This document shows, one piece after another, positions 1 through 9,466 of a stretch of 64,000 nt of DNA. How positions within the stretch are numbered: position 1 is the stretch's first letter; each line of letters begins with the position of its first letter. The notes beneath the pieces were generated by a model, which did no database searches, had not been told where the DNA came from, and was given only the letters and a program-made list of their open reading frames with translations. Source of the stretch: Moesziomyces globuligerus (lineage: Eukaryota > Basidiomycota > Ustilaginomycetes > Ustilaginales > Ustilaginaceae); contig JARVLF010000021.1 in assembly GCA_030849465.1 (NCBI GenBank), positions 310,001 through 374,000 on the forward strand, in the 5' to 3' direction. The position numbers were made by a program, and so were the translations under genes.

Positions 1-2
1 AT

Positions 3-74
3 GCATCTGCGCCAACCACTGCGCCATCTTCTACGTCTACATCGGCGACGTCGACAAGAGCAGCGGTGTCATGA
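3..74 (+). CDS. Possible 3' end of a Ser/Thr/Ala-rich protein (partial)
   Basis: Reading from base 3, the first 23 codons are almost only Ala, Ser, Thr and Pro and end at TGA 72-74, which would fit the tail of a gene lying mostly outside the window and convergent with VPS28. A second frame (from base 2) is also open here, so the frame is not certain. No function can be given. Confidence 0.2.
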   Translation, partial: ASAPTTAPSSTSTSATSTRAAVS

Positions 75-271
75 CTGTAGGTTCAGCATCGCACGTTTGC
101 GCACACGGCTGTCGGGCAGTCCAACTGACAATCCATTGCGTTTCTCCCGATGTCGTACACAGTTCTTCCTCCCCGGCGTGGTGCGCGAGGACTGAGCATG
201 TTTTATTGTACTCCAATGTCACCGATCCTGGCCCGCGTGCTACGATGACCGTGCGGAGGGATGCGCCTGGC

Positions 272-958
272 TCAATCGTTGAGGGCGCGGAAGAAGCTGT
301 TGTAGGCGCCTTCGACGTCGAAGAGCATCTGACGTGCCTGATCCTCGTCGATCTCGTCGCTGGCCTTCATCTGGTTGAGGGTGATGAGCCACTTGAGGAG
401 CTTTGCGCGGGTTTCGCTGGCGTCCTGGTCCTTGCCCGCCTCGTCGCTGCGGCTGTATCCGCGCATCAGATCGCTGAGCATGGGGTGGAGCTGGTCCTTG
501 GCGCGTAGCTTGAGCTTGAGCGCATCCATGAAGGTGATGAAGTTCTGGGTGGTCTCTGCGACCCACTTTGCGCGTTCAGACGAGGACTGGGTGGAGGAGG
601 ACGAGGCATGCTCGACGGTGGCGGGGACGCCGACGTTGAGACGATGCACGGCAGCGAGGTAGTTCATATTGTAGGTGCGCATAAAGTCGTTGAGGTCGTT
701 GATCGGTTTGGACGAGCTGCTCTCCTGGTCGACGATGAGCTTGAGCATGGTCTTGTACTGCGCCAGGAGGCGCGTGCATGCGGGAGCGTATTCCTTCTCG
801 GAGATCGACTCGCGCACGTAGGCGCGCTCGAGATAATCGAGGGCGACGATGAGGCTGAAGAGCGTCGCCATGTTTTCGTAGCGCTCGCGGTCATGGTTGT
901 TCGAGTAGAGCCGAGCCTCCTCGTACGGATTGAGCTCTCCGTACGAAGAGCTCGACAT
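272..958 (-). CDS. VPS28: ESCRT-I subunit Vps28
   Basis: Single-exon gene for a 228-residue protein, the usual length for Vps28. With Vps23, Vps37 and Mvb12 it forms ESCRT-I on endosomes, which sorts ubiquitinated cargo into multivesicular bodies. The N-terminal half carries the family pattern that anchors Vps28 in the ESCRT-I core (ELNPYEEARLY near residues 8-18, then the long helical region with LDYLERAYV and YAPACTRLLAQYK). The C-terminal half is the helical bundle that contacts ESCRT-II (KWLITLNQMKASDEIDEDQ, then FDVEGAYNSFFRAL at the end). The frame stays open far upstream, but the Met at 958 matches the family N-terminus, and the upstream translation is low-complexity and unlike Vps28. 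It is divergent from the HERP/Usa1-like gene. Confidence 0.95.
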   Translation of the reverse strand: MSSSSYGELNPYEEARLYSNNHDRERYENMATLFSLIVALDYLERAYVRESISEKEYAPACTRLLAQYKTMLKLIVDQESSSSKPINDLNDFMRTYNMNYLAAVHRLNVGVPATVEHASSSSTQSSSERAKWVAETTQNFITFMDALKLKLRAKDQLHPMLSDLMRGYSRSDEAGKDQDASETRAKLLKWLITLNQMKASDEIDEDQARQMLFDVEGAYNSFFRALND

Positions 959-1705
959 GATGGCAGAGGTGGCGCTGCAGACGCGCGTACGACTCGAGTA
1001 GCGCCGCCCGTGCCGCGCGAGGCGTCTATCAGCCGAATGCGAACAGTCGACGGGGAGCGTGGCAGGATGTGGATGGGATGGTGCAGGGATGAAGGTCGAG
1101 CGGAGCTGGACTGGATCCGTGCGAGCTATGCGAGCGTCGAGAGTTGTGTGGAGAGCTGCAGCTCCGGCCTCGAATCGGCGATTCACCGCCTCGATGCATG
1201 GATGCAGATGAGGCACAGCCAAGTCCAACGAGCGCTGGGACTGGAGCTGGCTGGGCGGCAGAGCGTTCCGGCTGCTCCGCGTGGAAATTGCGCGCTCAGC
1301 CGGCAAAGCACACACCAGACAGGCGGGGAATTGCATCCTCCACGTCAGAAAGCACAGCTGGCTTCGACTCATGCACGTCTGGCAACGGACAGCTTCCGGA
1401 GCTTGATCCCACCGCCCTCGCTCCAACCAACCGGCACCTTTCGCTTTCGGACCTCCGACCTTGCGTGATACGCACCCAGACACCCCTCGTGCTTCCCACC
1501 CTCCTGCCAGTGCTGCGTCGGCACTTCCGCCAGCATTCATCGACTCACTTCGAGGTGCGCGACCGCTCTTCCAATCCGCCTTTAGCCAGTAGCTCGGAGG
1601 GGCCGAAGCATCGAAGCAGAGGACGGCAAGACTATCATGGCTGCCTGCTGATCCCATTATCCAAAAGCGCCCTCGATCGAGATTGTGGTCTCGAATCAAG
1701 CCATC
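959..1705. other. Intergenic region, divergent promoters of VPS28 and the HERP/Usa1-like gene
   Basis: About 750 bp between two divergent start codons. The right half is C-rich on the + strand. I see no TATA box, repeat or extra gene. The open frames here look like chance extensions. Confidence 0.5.
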
Positions 1706-4344
1706 ATGGATCACGCCACCGATCCGCAGATGCACTTCCACCATTGTCACGGACAGAGACCCCAGCGCCTCGGTTCCTCGCAGCCCTCCGACCCCATGTC
1801 GTCGCCTTCGTCCAGCTCGCATCCGCAGCGCGCGTCCTCTCCATCAACCTCTACCGCCGCATCCTCCTCGTACTTTGTTCGCTCCGAACAACCGCACGAG
1901 CCTCAGCCGGACGAGGTCCCTACCTCGGCCGCTCCCGCATCGGTCCAGCATTCGCATACCCGCGAGTCGACCTCCGAATATGAAGACATACAGCTCGGCT
2001 CGAAGCAACAGCACGATCTTGGTGCCACATCTGCGCCGCTGACGCGCGCGACCAGCTCTTCTTCCATCTTGGACAGCGGCGAGATTGCCGTGGCGATCAA
2101 GTGTCCCGCGCTTGACAAGGATTCCGCCGTCATCAAGGCGAGCCTCACCGATACCGTCCTCGCACTCAAGCGCAAAATCGAACTTACATGGGCCGGCGCG
2201 CCACGAGCAGCAGGCATGCGATGTATCCGCTCTGGCCGCATCTTGGCTGACTCTGAAGTGCTCGCACAACTCGCCGACAATGTAAGTGGGCTTGTGTCAC
2301 TGGCGCACGCCATTCATCTCGTTCAGTCTCTACACGCAGCTGACACCCAATCGCTTCTTCTTGGTCACAAAAGCTTGAGCCAGACGAGCCGCTCTCGCTT
2401 CATTTGGCCATTCGGCCAGACGCGTGGTCAGACCCACAGAACCGTCCCACTCCTTCGCGTCGCAGCTCCTATCTTCGCCAACAGCAGCAACAGCTCCAAC
2501 AAACCCTCCAGTCCCTACCTCGCTCCGCCCTCGCAACGCAGGCTCCACTCACCCACCATGATCAGCCTGCTTCGTCACCCCCCGCCACCGCTCCAGCTCA
2601 TCCTCAGTTCGAGCCGTACTTCTCCGAGCCACGTCACCCACTAAGCTCAAGCTCACGCGCACCCGAACAACGCGCTCACTCTATTCTGCGGCGCGACGCC
2701 TCTACGTCCCCATCCGGACACGCAGCCATGCGAGCAAGCCAGGCCTCGGCCGAGGCCCATGCCATCCTCGAGCAGACCCTGCGCGTCACAGCTCCCGCCA
2801 ACTGGCCTCTGCTCGTCGAGGCGCTCGCCGCAGCCTGCGACGAGTACATCCTCATGTACGAGACCATCTACAACCAGGCCCTCGCTGCACAGAAGCACTC
2901 AGCCGGGTCAGCTGAGCAGCCGCCAGCCACCTTCTGGTCGAGTCCGAGCGAGCTGTTGACCAGCGTCGAGTCCACGCTGCTGGCGTGGAACCCTGTGGCT
3001 CTGCCCGGCCGCTCGGCACGGTCGAGCGACGAAGCACAGTTCCTCTATCAGCAGGTTTCGCATCGCGGCCTGCCGTACCTGCTGCGCATCGCCGCGCATC
3101 CGGTCGACGTGGAGCGCAGCGAGGCCATGCACACGCTGCTCGAACGCATCCACATCCTCGGCTCGATGATCGACAAGATCGACAACATCGTCGCCCTCGG
3201 CAGCCTCTTCCGCTCCGCCTCGCCCCCCTCTGCGGCCAGGGCGGCGCCAGGCACGGCGGCGCACTCGATCGACTCATCCGCCGCACGCACGGCGGCGCTC
3301 GAACAGGGCGGCCTCGTCGCGGCGACGACTCGCGCGGTCCAGAGCTGGATCGCCGAGCTGCGTACCGTCACGTTTGCCGATGTGAGCGCGGTGCTCGTGC
3401 CCATGTTCTTTGTCGGCTTCAAGGTCGGTATCCTCCTCTCGGTGATGCTGCCAGGCGCGGATGTGGTCAAGAAGTACTTTGTGATCGGGATGGCTGCGGT
3501 CTACATCGTGTTCGAGAGCTTCCGCATCGTTCAGCGGCGCCAGCGGGCGAGGCAGAGGCTGCAGCCGCGCCAGCCGGCTCGACCTGTCCGCGGTGCGGAC
3601 GATGGACGCGGGGAGGCGGAGCCGGATGTCGAGGCGGCGAATCCACGTGCAGGAGGTGGTGAGGGCCACGACGTGCCTGCAGGAGCGAATGTGCCGAGCG
3701 CGCCGTCGCACGAGCAGCAAGCCGAGCGTCAGGCGGAAGAGGATCCGCTGCGGCCATTGCCTCCGCCGCAAGCACCCGTGCGCTTCCGCTCGCGCTCGCG
3801 CTTCACGTACGACTGGTGCGTCGACCACATGGCGTTGATCGGTCTCGACGCCGAGGATGCTGAACTTGGCCTTCTGCCCGCCTCGGGACCTGTTGGACGT
3901 GGCGGATCCGGTGGTGGACGAGGGATGGGTGAGGGGGAGAATTGGTTGGGACGCGTGTTGGGGTCGAGTTGGGTATTGCCCGTGGTGTTGTTTGTGGTCA
4001 CCATGCTGCCCGAGGTGGAGCAGCGTCGCAAGCGAGCCATCGAGGAGCGCGAGCGCGTCATCCGCAAGTGGGCGCGGCTCGAGCACGAGCGTCGTCAACG
4101 CGCCACCGAGCTCCTCGCCCAACAGACCGAGGCTGAAAAAGCCACCACGCAGGCCCGCGCACACGACGCCGCAGGCGCACACGATTCGACCCTCCAGCTC
4201 AAACGCAGCGAATACGCAGATCGCATCGCCCGCCAACGCAGATCCACCGAAGCCATCGACCTCCAAGAAGATCTCAACCCCCTCCTTCCACCTCCCCCCA
4301 TCGACGAGGACGAAGACGACTTTGAAGACATGAACCTCTTCTAA
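1706..4344 (+). CDS. Ubiquitin-like ER membrane protein, HERP/Usa1-like (ERAD)
   Basis: Two exons, 1706-2281 and 2374-4344, give 848 residues. The intron has a GTAAGT donor and a CTGAC branch site at 2340-2344. The chosen acceptor at 2373 keeps the frame; 2379 would also fit. Residues about 125-215 form a ubiquitin-like domain similar to human HERP (ALKRKIELTW, IRSGRILADSEVL, then LSLHLAIRPD after the intron). A hydrophobic pair follows at about 530-575, and a third segment (WVLPVVLFVVTMLPEVEQRRKR) near 724-740 runs into a charged coiled-coil tail. UBL plus a paired membrane anchor and a length close to yeast Usa1 (838) suggest the scaffold of the Hrd1 ubiquitin-ligase complex in ER-associated degradation. 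Dsc3-type proteins also have a UBL and membrane anchors, so the exact complex is inferred. Start: the first in-frame ATG. Confidence 0.65.
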
Positions 4345-4477
4345 GCCAGCCTCACTCCACCCACAACTTTGGTCAATGTTGCAACTCTTCAAACGTTGAA
4401 TTCGGTCTGATGAAAACCTAGCGAGAGACTGCGCAAGGTGAGGCGTGATTTTGTAGATGAGTCCAAGGGGATTTTCC

Positions 4478-6997
4478 TTAGAGGATCTTGTTCATCGAGT
4501 ACATCTTGGTCTGGACCGGGGTGGGGATGTTTGTTGTGATGACGGGCGCCTCGTACATGTTGATCTTGCCCTTGCCCGTGTCGATGATCTCGGGGAAGTG
4601 TTGGCTTTGCGTCTCGGCGTGATCGGCGGCGCCCGTCTTTCTGGCGGCGATGGCGCCAGCCAGACCCGCGGTAGCCGCTGCGACACCCGCCTGGACCTTG
4701 CCCGCGACGACGCCGACGCCATCGCCCTTCTCAAACGCCTTCTTTGCCTTCTTCTCGGCCTTCTCCTGCTCCTTCTTGGCCTTAGCAGCCGCCTTCTCCG
4801 CCCTAGCCTTGGCAGCCGCTGCCTTCTTAGCCTCGGTATCCACGTCAGGCGCCACCTTGGAGGCCGAAGTCGCCGCCTTGCCGTCTGGGATGTGGATAAA
4901 GTCCGGCTTGCCATCCTTGCCGTCGAGCCGGTCGAGGATGTAGTAGCCCTTGCGTTCGAACTGGATCGCCGCTCCCTGCTTCAGCGCCGCCACGTTGTGG
5001 TCGGCCAGCGCAACGCTGCGGAACTCCGAGTTGGGCGTGACAAAGTCGGCAAAGTTGTCTTCCTCCTCGAGCTTCTTCTTGGTGATGAGGTAGTCAAAGT
5101 CGAGCAGGTTGACCTCGACCAGCGACTGCTCGCCTGCCGAGGGCGCGAGCCACGTCACCTTCTTCTTGGTCTTCTTAAAGTCGCCCTCGAGGTTGGCGGT
5201 GGCCTGGATGTCGAGCACGTTGCCAGCCGCATCGGTGTTCTTCGACTCGATGATGACGTTGCCCCAGTCCATGAAGGTCACCTCCTCGCCCTGTGCGAAC
5301 GAACGCGCATCCGTCTGCTCGACGTAGACGACCTCGTCAAACACGGTGACCTTGTTGCCGAGCTCGGGGTTCTTCTTGTGCCTAGGCATGTCCTTGGTGT
5401 GACGCTTGGGCGCGCCCTTGACCGTCACCTTGACGATGCCCTCCTTGTCCAGCGCAACGTAGCGCGGCACGACGGGGTCGATGTTTCGCTTGTTGATTGT
5501 CCAGATGTTGTCCCACTCCATGTTGATGATCTGCTGCGACGGGCCCTGGGCCAGGATGAACTCCTGGATCGTCTCGATCGTCATACCCCTCCTGCGGATA
5601 CCGCGGACGGTGGGGAAACGCGGGTCGTCCCACCCGCCGACGACGCCGTTGTCGACGAACCACTGGAGCTTGCGCTTGCTGAGCAGCGTGTAGACAAAGT
5701 TGAGACGGCCAAAGTCCCAGATGTCGACCTTGCGCAAGCTGAGCGCATCGAGCATCCACTGGTACTGCGGGTTGCGGTCGCGGTACTCGTTGGTACGCAG
5801 CGCGTGCGTGACACCCTCGATCGAGTCGACGATGGGGCAGGCAAAGTCGTAGGTCGGGTAGACCTTCCACGTGGTGCCGGTGCGGTGGTGCGAGACGTCC
5901 GGGTTGCAGCGGTAGATGACGGGGTCGCGCATCGCCTTGTTCGGGTCGTCGAACGAGAGCTTGGCGCGCAGGCACCACTTGCGGCCCTCGGCCGATCCGG
6001 TCGACATCTCGGCGAAGCGCGTCATGTTGTCCTCGATCGAAGCGTCGCGACGCTTGGAGGGGATGCCGTCCATGCGCTCGGCGCGCATCTGCTCCTGGAG
6101 CGTGTCGTCGGCGTAAGCCTTGCCGAGCTGGATCATCTGGATGGCGTACTTGTAGAGAGTGTCAAAGTAGTCCGAGGTGTGCGTGGTCACATCGCCCTTG
6201 ATGCCGAGCAGCGCGAGATCCTCGATGATGGACTGCTCGAACTCCTCCTTCTCCTTGCTCGGGTTGGTGTCGTCGAAGCGGATGATGAGCTTGCCGTTGT
6301 ACTGGCGCGCAAAGTACTGGTTGAGGATGGCGGCCTTGGCGTGGCCGACGTGGAGGTAGCCTGAGGGCTCGGGCGGGAATCGCGTCACGACCTGACCCTG
6401 CTGGGCGTCCTTGAGGAAGAGGTCGAAGCCGGCGGCGGTCTTCTTGTTCTTGAACTTCTCGGCCTTTGCATCGGCGAGCTGGACGAGTGCGTCCGAGATG
6501 GGCGCGAGCGAGTCGATGTGGTTGAACCAGCGCTGGAGGTGCTTGTGCAGGCCCTTCTTGACGAGACCGATGACGGGCGAGCTCGCACGGACGGCGGCCC
6601 AGATGGAGACATCAGCGGCGGTGATGCTGTGGCCGACGAGGAAGGTGCGCAGCGTCAGGTGCTGGTCGAGGTCGTCGGCGATCGCCGTGGCGGTCTGGAA
6701 GTTGGCCAGCGCTAGATTGTCGCCCTGGCTCACGTACAGGTTGACCTGTGCGCTCTGGTCCTTGTCGGCGCCCGAGAGGCCGAGCTGGGCATAGTGCGAT
6801 GCGAGCTCACGGACAATGTGCAGGTAGCCCTCGACGGGCGCGGCGTTGGGGAGGAGCAGCGTAGGGGCCACGCCGTCCTCGAAGGCGAGCGTGACGGACT
6901 GGGCAGCGTCGGCGGCGCTGACGAGTTTGGCGAGAGCGATGGGCGCAAGAGGCGCCACCTTCGCCTGTGGGTCGAGCTTGAGTGTAGGAGAAGCCAT
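4478..6997 (-). CDS. GUS1: Glutamyl-tRNA synthetase, cytosolic (class I)
   Basis: Intronless, 839 residues from the Met at 6997. It attaches glutamate to tRNA-Glu. Residues about 1-190 are the GST-like N-terminal domain that in yeast binds the cofactor Arc1. The HIGH-type motif is PPEPSGYLHVGHAK near 205-220, the eukaryotic GlxRS signature WKVYPTYDFACPIVDS follows, and the KMSKS counterpart is LLSKRKL near 436. The C-terminal anticodon-binding beta-barrel is complete. Residues about 715-755 are an Ala/Lys/Glu-rich helix, followed by a short unusual tail ending TKMYSMNKIL. An in-frame ATG at 7189 would add 64 basic, Ser-rich residues (see findings). The gene is convergent with the HERP/Usa1-like gene, 133 bp between stops, and divergent from SMD2. 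Confidence 0.96.
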   Translation of the reverse strand: MASPTLKLDPQAKVAPLAPIALAKLVSAADAAQSVTLAFEDGVAPTLLLPNAAPVEGYLHIVRELASHYAQLGLSGADKDQSAQVNLYVSQGDNLALANFQTATAIADDLDQHLTLRTFLVGHSITAADVSIWAAVRASSPVIGLVKKGLHKHLQRWFNHIDSLAPISDALVQLADAKAEKFKNKKTAAGFDLFLKDAQQGQVVTRFPPEPSGYLHVGHAKAAILNQYFARQYNGKLIIRFDDTNPSKEKEEFEQSIIEDLALLGIKGDVTTHTSDYFDTLYKYAIQMIQLGKAYADDTLQEQMRAERMDGIPSKRRDASIEDNMTRFAEMSTGSAEGRKWCLRAKLSFDDPNKAMRDPVIYRCNPDVSHHRTGTTWKVYPTYDFACPIVDSIEGVTHALRTNEYRDRNPQYQWMLDALSLRKVDIWDFGRLNFVYTLLSKRKLQWFVDNGVVGGWDDPRFPTVRGIRRRGMTIETIQEFILAQGPSQQIINMEWDNIWTINKRNIDPVVPRYVALDKEGIVKVTVKGAPKRHTKDMPRHKKNPELGNKVTVFDEVVYVEQTDARSFAQGEEVTFMDWGNVIIESKNTDAAGNVLDIQATANLEGDFKKTKKKVTWLAPSAGEQSLVEVNLLDFDYLITKKKLEEEDNFADFVTPNSEFRSVALADHNVAALKQGAAIQFERKGYYILDRLDGKDGKPDFIHIPDGKAATSASKVAPDVDTEAKKAAAAKARAEKAAAKAKKEQEKAEKKAKKAFEKGDGVGVVAGKVQAGVAAATAGLAGAIAARKTGAADHAETQSQHFPEIIDTGKGKINMYEAPVITTNIPTPVQTKMYSMNKIL

Positions 6998-7370
6998 GAC
7001 TGCAGTCAGTGCACTCCGGTGAGACGGGCAAGATGTGGTGGAGGAGCGGAGGAAGGCGCTCAGCTGCCGAGCCACTTTTTTTGGGAAGAAAAGGCGCTTT
7101 CCAGAGGCACGCGAGCTGAGGCTGGGAGAGAACTCAGCTTTATTGATTGAGACTCGGAAGTCCTGATTAGCAGTTTGACAGGTCTGCATTCATTTATTCC
7201 TCGAAGTGCTCGCGTTCGAGTCAGGCGTGCGCTGCAAAGAGCGTCTTTGACAAAATGCACGAATCGGAGCCGAATCGACGCGCTGCAACTCAGCTGCCTC
7301 AACCCCTTCTCCCGACGCCATCCTTCCTTCGACACCTCCACCGACATCCGTGCACTGCAGATCTCCCAAC
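6998..7370. other. Divergent promoter region GluRS / SMD2
   Basis: 373 bp between the two start codons. It holds a short T-run near 7075 and the in-frame upstream ATG of the GluRS frame (7189 on the minus strand). No clear TATA box or other gene was seen. Confidence 0.5.
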
Positions 7371-7792
7371 ATGAGGTAAGAATCACTACGCTGTGCTGCT
7401 CCAGCTGTACTGGTTGATTCACGCGTGCTGATCTCGCTCATCCCTTCGTTCTTGCGTACAGTCAATACGTCAACGTGCCCAAGTCGGAGCTGGACCAGTC
7501 GCAGATCCGCGAGCTGGAGCAGTACGAGATCTCGCAGGGCCCGCTCTCGGTTTTGCAGCAGTCGGTGCGCAACCACACGCAGATCCTCATCGCGCTGCGC
7601 AATAACAAGAAGCTCCTCGCGCGCGTCAAGGCGTTCGACCGCCACTCCAACATGGTCCTCGAAAACGTCAAGGAGATGTGGACAGAAGTGCCCAAGGGCA
7701 AGGGCAAGAAGCCCGTCAACAAGGACCGCTTCATCTCGAAAATGTTCCTCCGCGGCGACTCGGTCGTCCTCGTCCTCAGGAACACGGCATAG
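7371..7792 (+). CDS. SMD2: Small nuclear ribonucleoprotein Sm D2
   Basis: Two exons, 7371-7375 and 7462-7792, give 111 residues (human SmD2 has 118). Exon 1 holds only ATG and two bases of codon 2. The 86-nt intron has a GTAAGA donor, a CTGAT branch site near 7427 and a TACAG acceptor. SmD2 is one of the seven proteins of the Sm ring on U1, U2, U4 and U5 snRNAs. Sm motif 1 is visible in [20 protein letters not shown] followed by [23 protein letters not shown], and Sm motif 2 in [15 protein letters not shown] near the C-terminus. The N-terminal helix ([19 protein letters not shown]) is typical of D2. Splitting the ATG from the rest by an intron makes expression depend on correct splicing. Confidence 0.96.
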
Positions 7793-8747
7793 CTTCTTCC
7801 TTCCAACGCAATCCTACCGGCAGCCGAGCACAGCACAGCTCAACCGACAGATACCCATGTACAGCCACGTACATCGACATTCGCACCTCCATCCCGTCTC
7901 GCCCACCAAAAGGTCAGAGCCGCGCGCGCCGAAGCCGCCTGATCCGCCTCAACTACTTTTGTATAGTATCATCACCTGCAAAGACATCGACTCCTTTTCA
8001 TCTGCACCTCAGCCCAAGTCATTGTTGCATCACCCGGCGCGCACTGTATTACCCACACCAAGCCACGCTCGGTCTGCTGGACCACCCAGCCCAGATCGGT
8101 GGGCAACATGAAGAAAACGGACCGGCTCCGGCGGCAGGCTGGTCCTACGCATCATGGACACTGAGCGTCTCGGGTCTGGGTCAACTTCATGCGGGTGGTG
8201 TGCTGGAATGTGAACGGGCGTCTCATCTTTGTCAATGCGTGTGGGTGGGATTGTGGGGATCGTGGCGGGCTGGTGGAGCCATCAGCTGGGCTGGCTGAGG
8301 AGCGTGTGGGTCGAACATTGGGATGATGCCGGTTCGGCATGCCTGGTAAGCCGGTAAACGAAGAGCGTCTTGTGTGTGCCCACTCCGCACCTCATCTTGC
8401 AGGTGTTTCATTGCCCGGCGACTCACCCACCATACGGTCTGTCTAGGAACCATACGGAGGAGACTGTCTACATGCTCACCGGTGCTAGGTGGATGAGCGG
8501 GTCGCATCGGCGCCACAATGGGCCAGCTTGCCAACGCCCCTCCCCCCTTGGTCGCCTTCATCACCGTGCACCTCAAGACATGTGGGAGGATAGCATCGAC
8601 AGCCCGGGAGCAGCGTATATATGGACGCTACCTGACGGAGGTGGAAAGATGCGGGCCCACAAACCGCACGCTGAAGCCAGGCAAACTTCGAGCTGGACTC
8701 GACCTCATCCTCCGACCCAGGCACAGGTACGAAGAGACTCATCCGGC
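7793..8747. other. Intergenic region upstream of the secreted-protein gene
   Basis: About 950 bp holding the SMD2 3' end and the promoter of the next gene. It contains two copies of ACCATACGG (8429-8437 and 8449-8457), 20 bp apart in the same orientation, and a TATATA box at 8616-8621. Open frames crossing it have no recognisable features. Confidence 0.45.
8616..8621 (+). promoter_or_regulatory. Probable TATA box of the secreted-protein gene
   Basis: TATATA lies 127-132 bp upstream of the ATG at 8748, in a GC-rich setting where such a run stands out. Position and sequence fit a core promoter; no transcript start is known. Confidence 0.4.
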
Positions 8748-9433
8748 ATGCGTTCCATCACCCGCCGTGCAGGTCATACGTGGCTCTGCGCACTTCTCGC
8801 TCTCGTTGCCATTGTCAATGCTGCGGTGCTTCCGGTCACACTTCCCGACGATGCGATCGAGCCGATCAGGCAGGAGCATGGTCACGTACTTCGCGACGTC
8901 TCACGCGGCTGTAAGTTTCTCACACTCCCTCACCACCGCTCAAGCTGAAAGAGTATTTGACTGAATTCGGGAATCGCTCTCTACGAACAACCTTGCCGAG
9001 ACAGACGGCGATAACGACGACTGGAACGGGCAGGCGCATCATATCAGGCGCGACGAGCCGCCCAACCGCGATGCTGAGCCACGCCGCCCTGGTCCGGCTG
9101 GCAACTTCGCGCAGCGAAGCAAGAATCCGAGCCCGACAAGTACGTACATCAGCATGGAAGAAGAGGTTGGCCGTGTGCTTAGCTGACCATTTGGACAATC
9201 CACCGCGTGTCCTGGCGGGTGCAGGTCCGGAACATGGTCCTGGCACTCCCGAAAAGCCTGGACCGGATGGCGTCGTGAGAACCAGGGTGGAGCTGGACGA
9301 TCACGTAGCCAGAATGGCGCTGGGCGATCCCGTCGCCAGACTTCCCCCCGCCAGACTTCCCGCACCCGGCGCCCCTGGCATCCCTGGTACTCCCGCCGCC
9401 GACTGGCGCCTCTTCCTCTCGGCCCAGTTCTAG
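8748..9433 (+). CDS. Small secreted protein of unknown function
   Basis: Modelled exons 8748-8910, 9005-9139 and 9225-9433 give 168 residues. Residues 1 to about 25 are a clear signal peptide: basic start (MRSITRRAGH), hydrophobic core (LCALLALVAIV), then NAAV as a likely cleavage site. The mature part is hydrophilic, Pro/Gly/Arg/Asp-rich and has no cysteine. The third exon holds Pro-Gly-type stretches (EHGPGTPEKPGPDG, PAPGAPGIPGTPAADW). Intron 1 has GTAAGT and a CTGAA branch near 8961. Intron 2 has GTACGT, CTGAC near 9183 and a TGCAG acceptor. If intron 2 is kept, translation stops at 9186 after 114 residues. I recognise no family. In a smut, a small secreted orphan is a candidate plant-interaction protein, but that is inference. 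Its stop lies 33 bp from the stop of the SUMO-like gene. Confidence 0.6.
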
Positions 9434-9466
9434 GCACCTTCCCTGTCCGAGCTCCAAATTCGCAGA

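Noticed and set aside
4457..6364. 635-codon open frame on the + strand
   Set aside because: It is antisense to the catalytic part of GluRS and is Leu/Asp/Val-rich as expected from the reversed codons.
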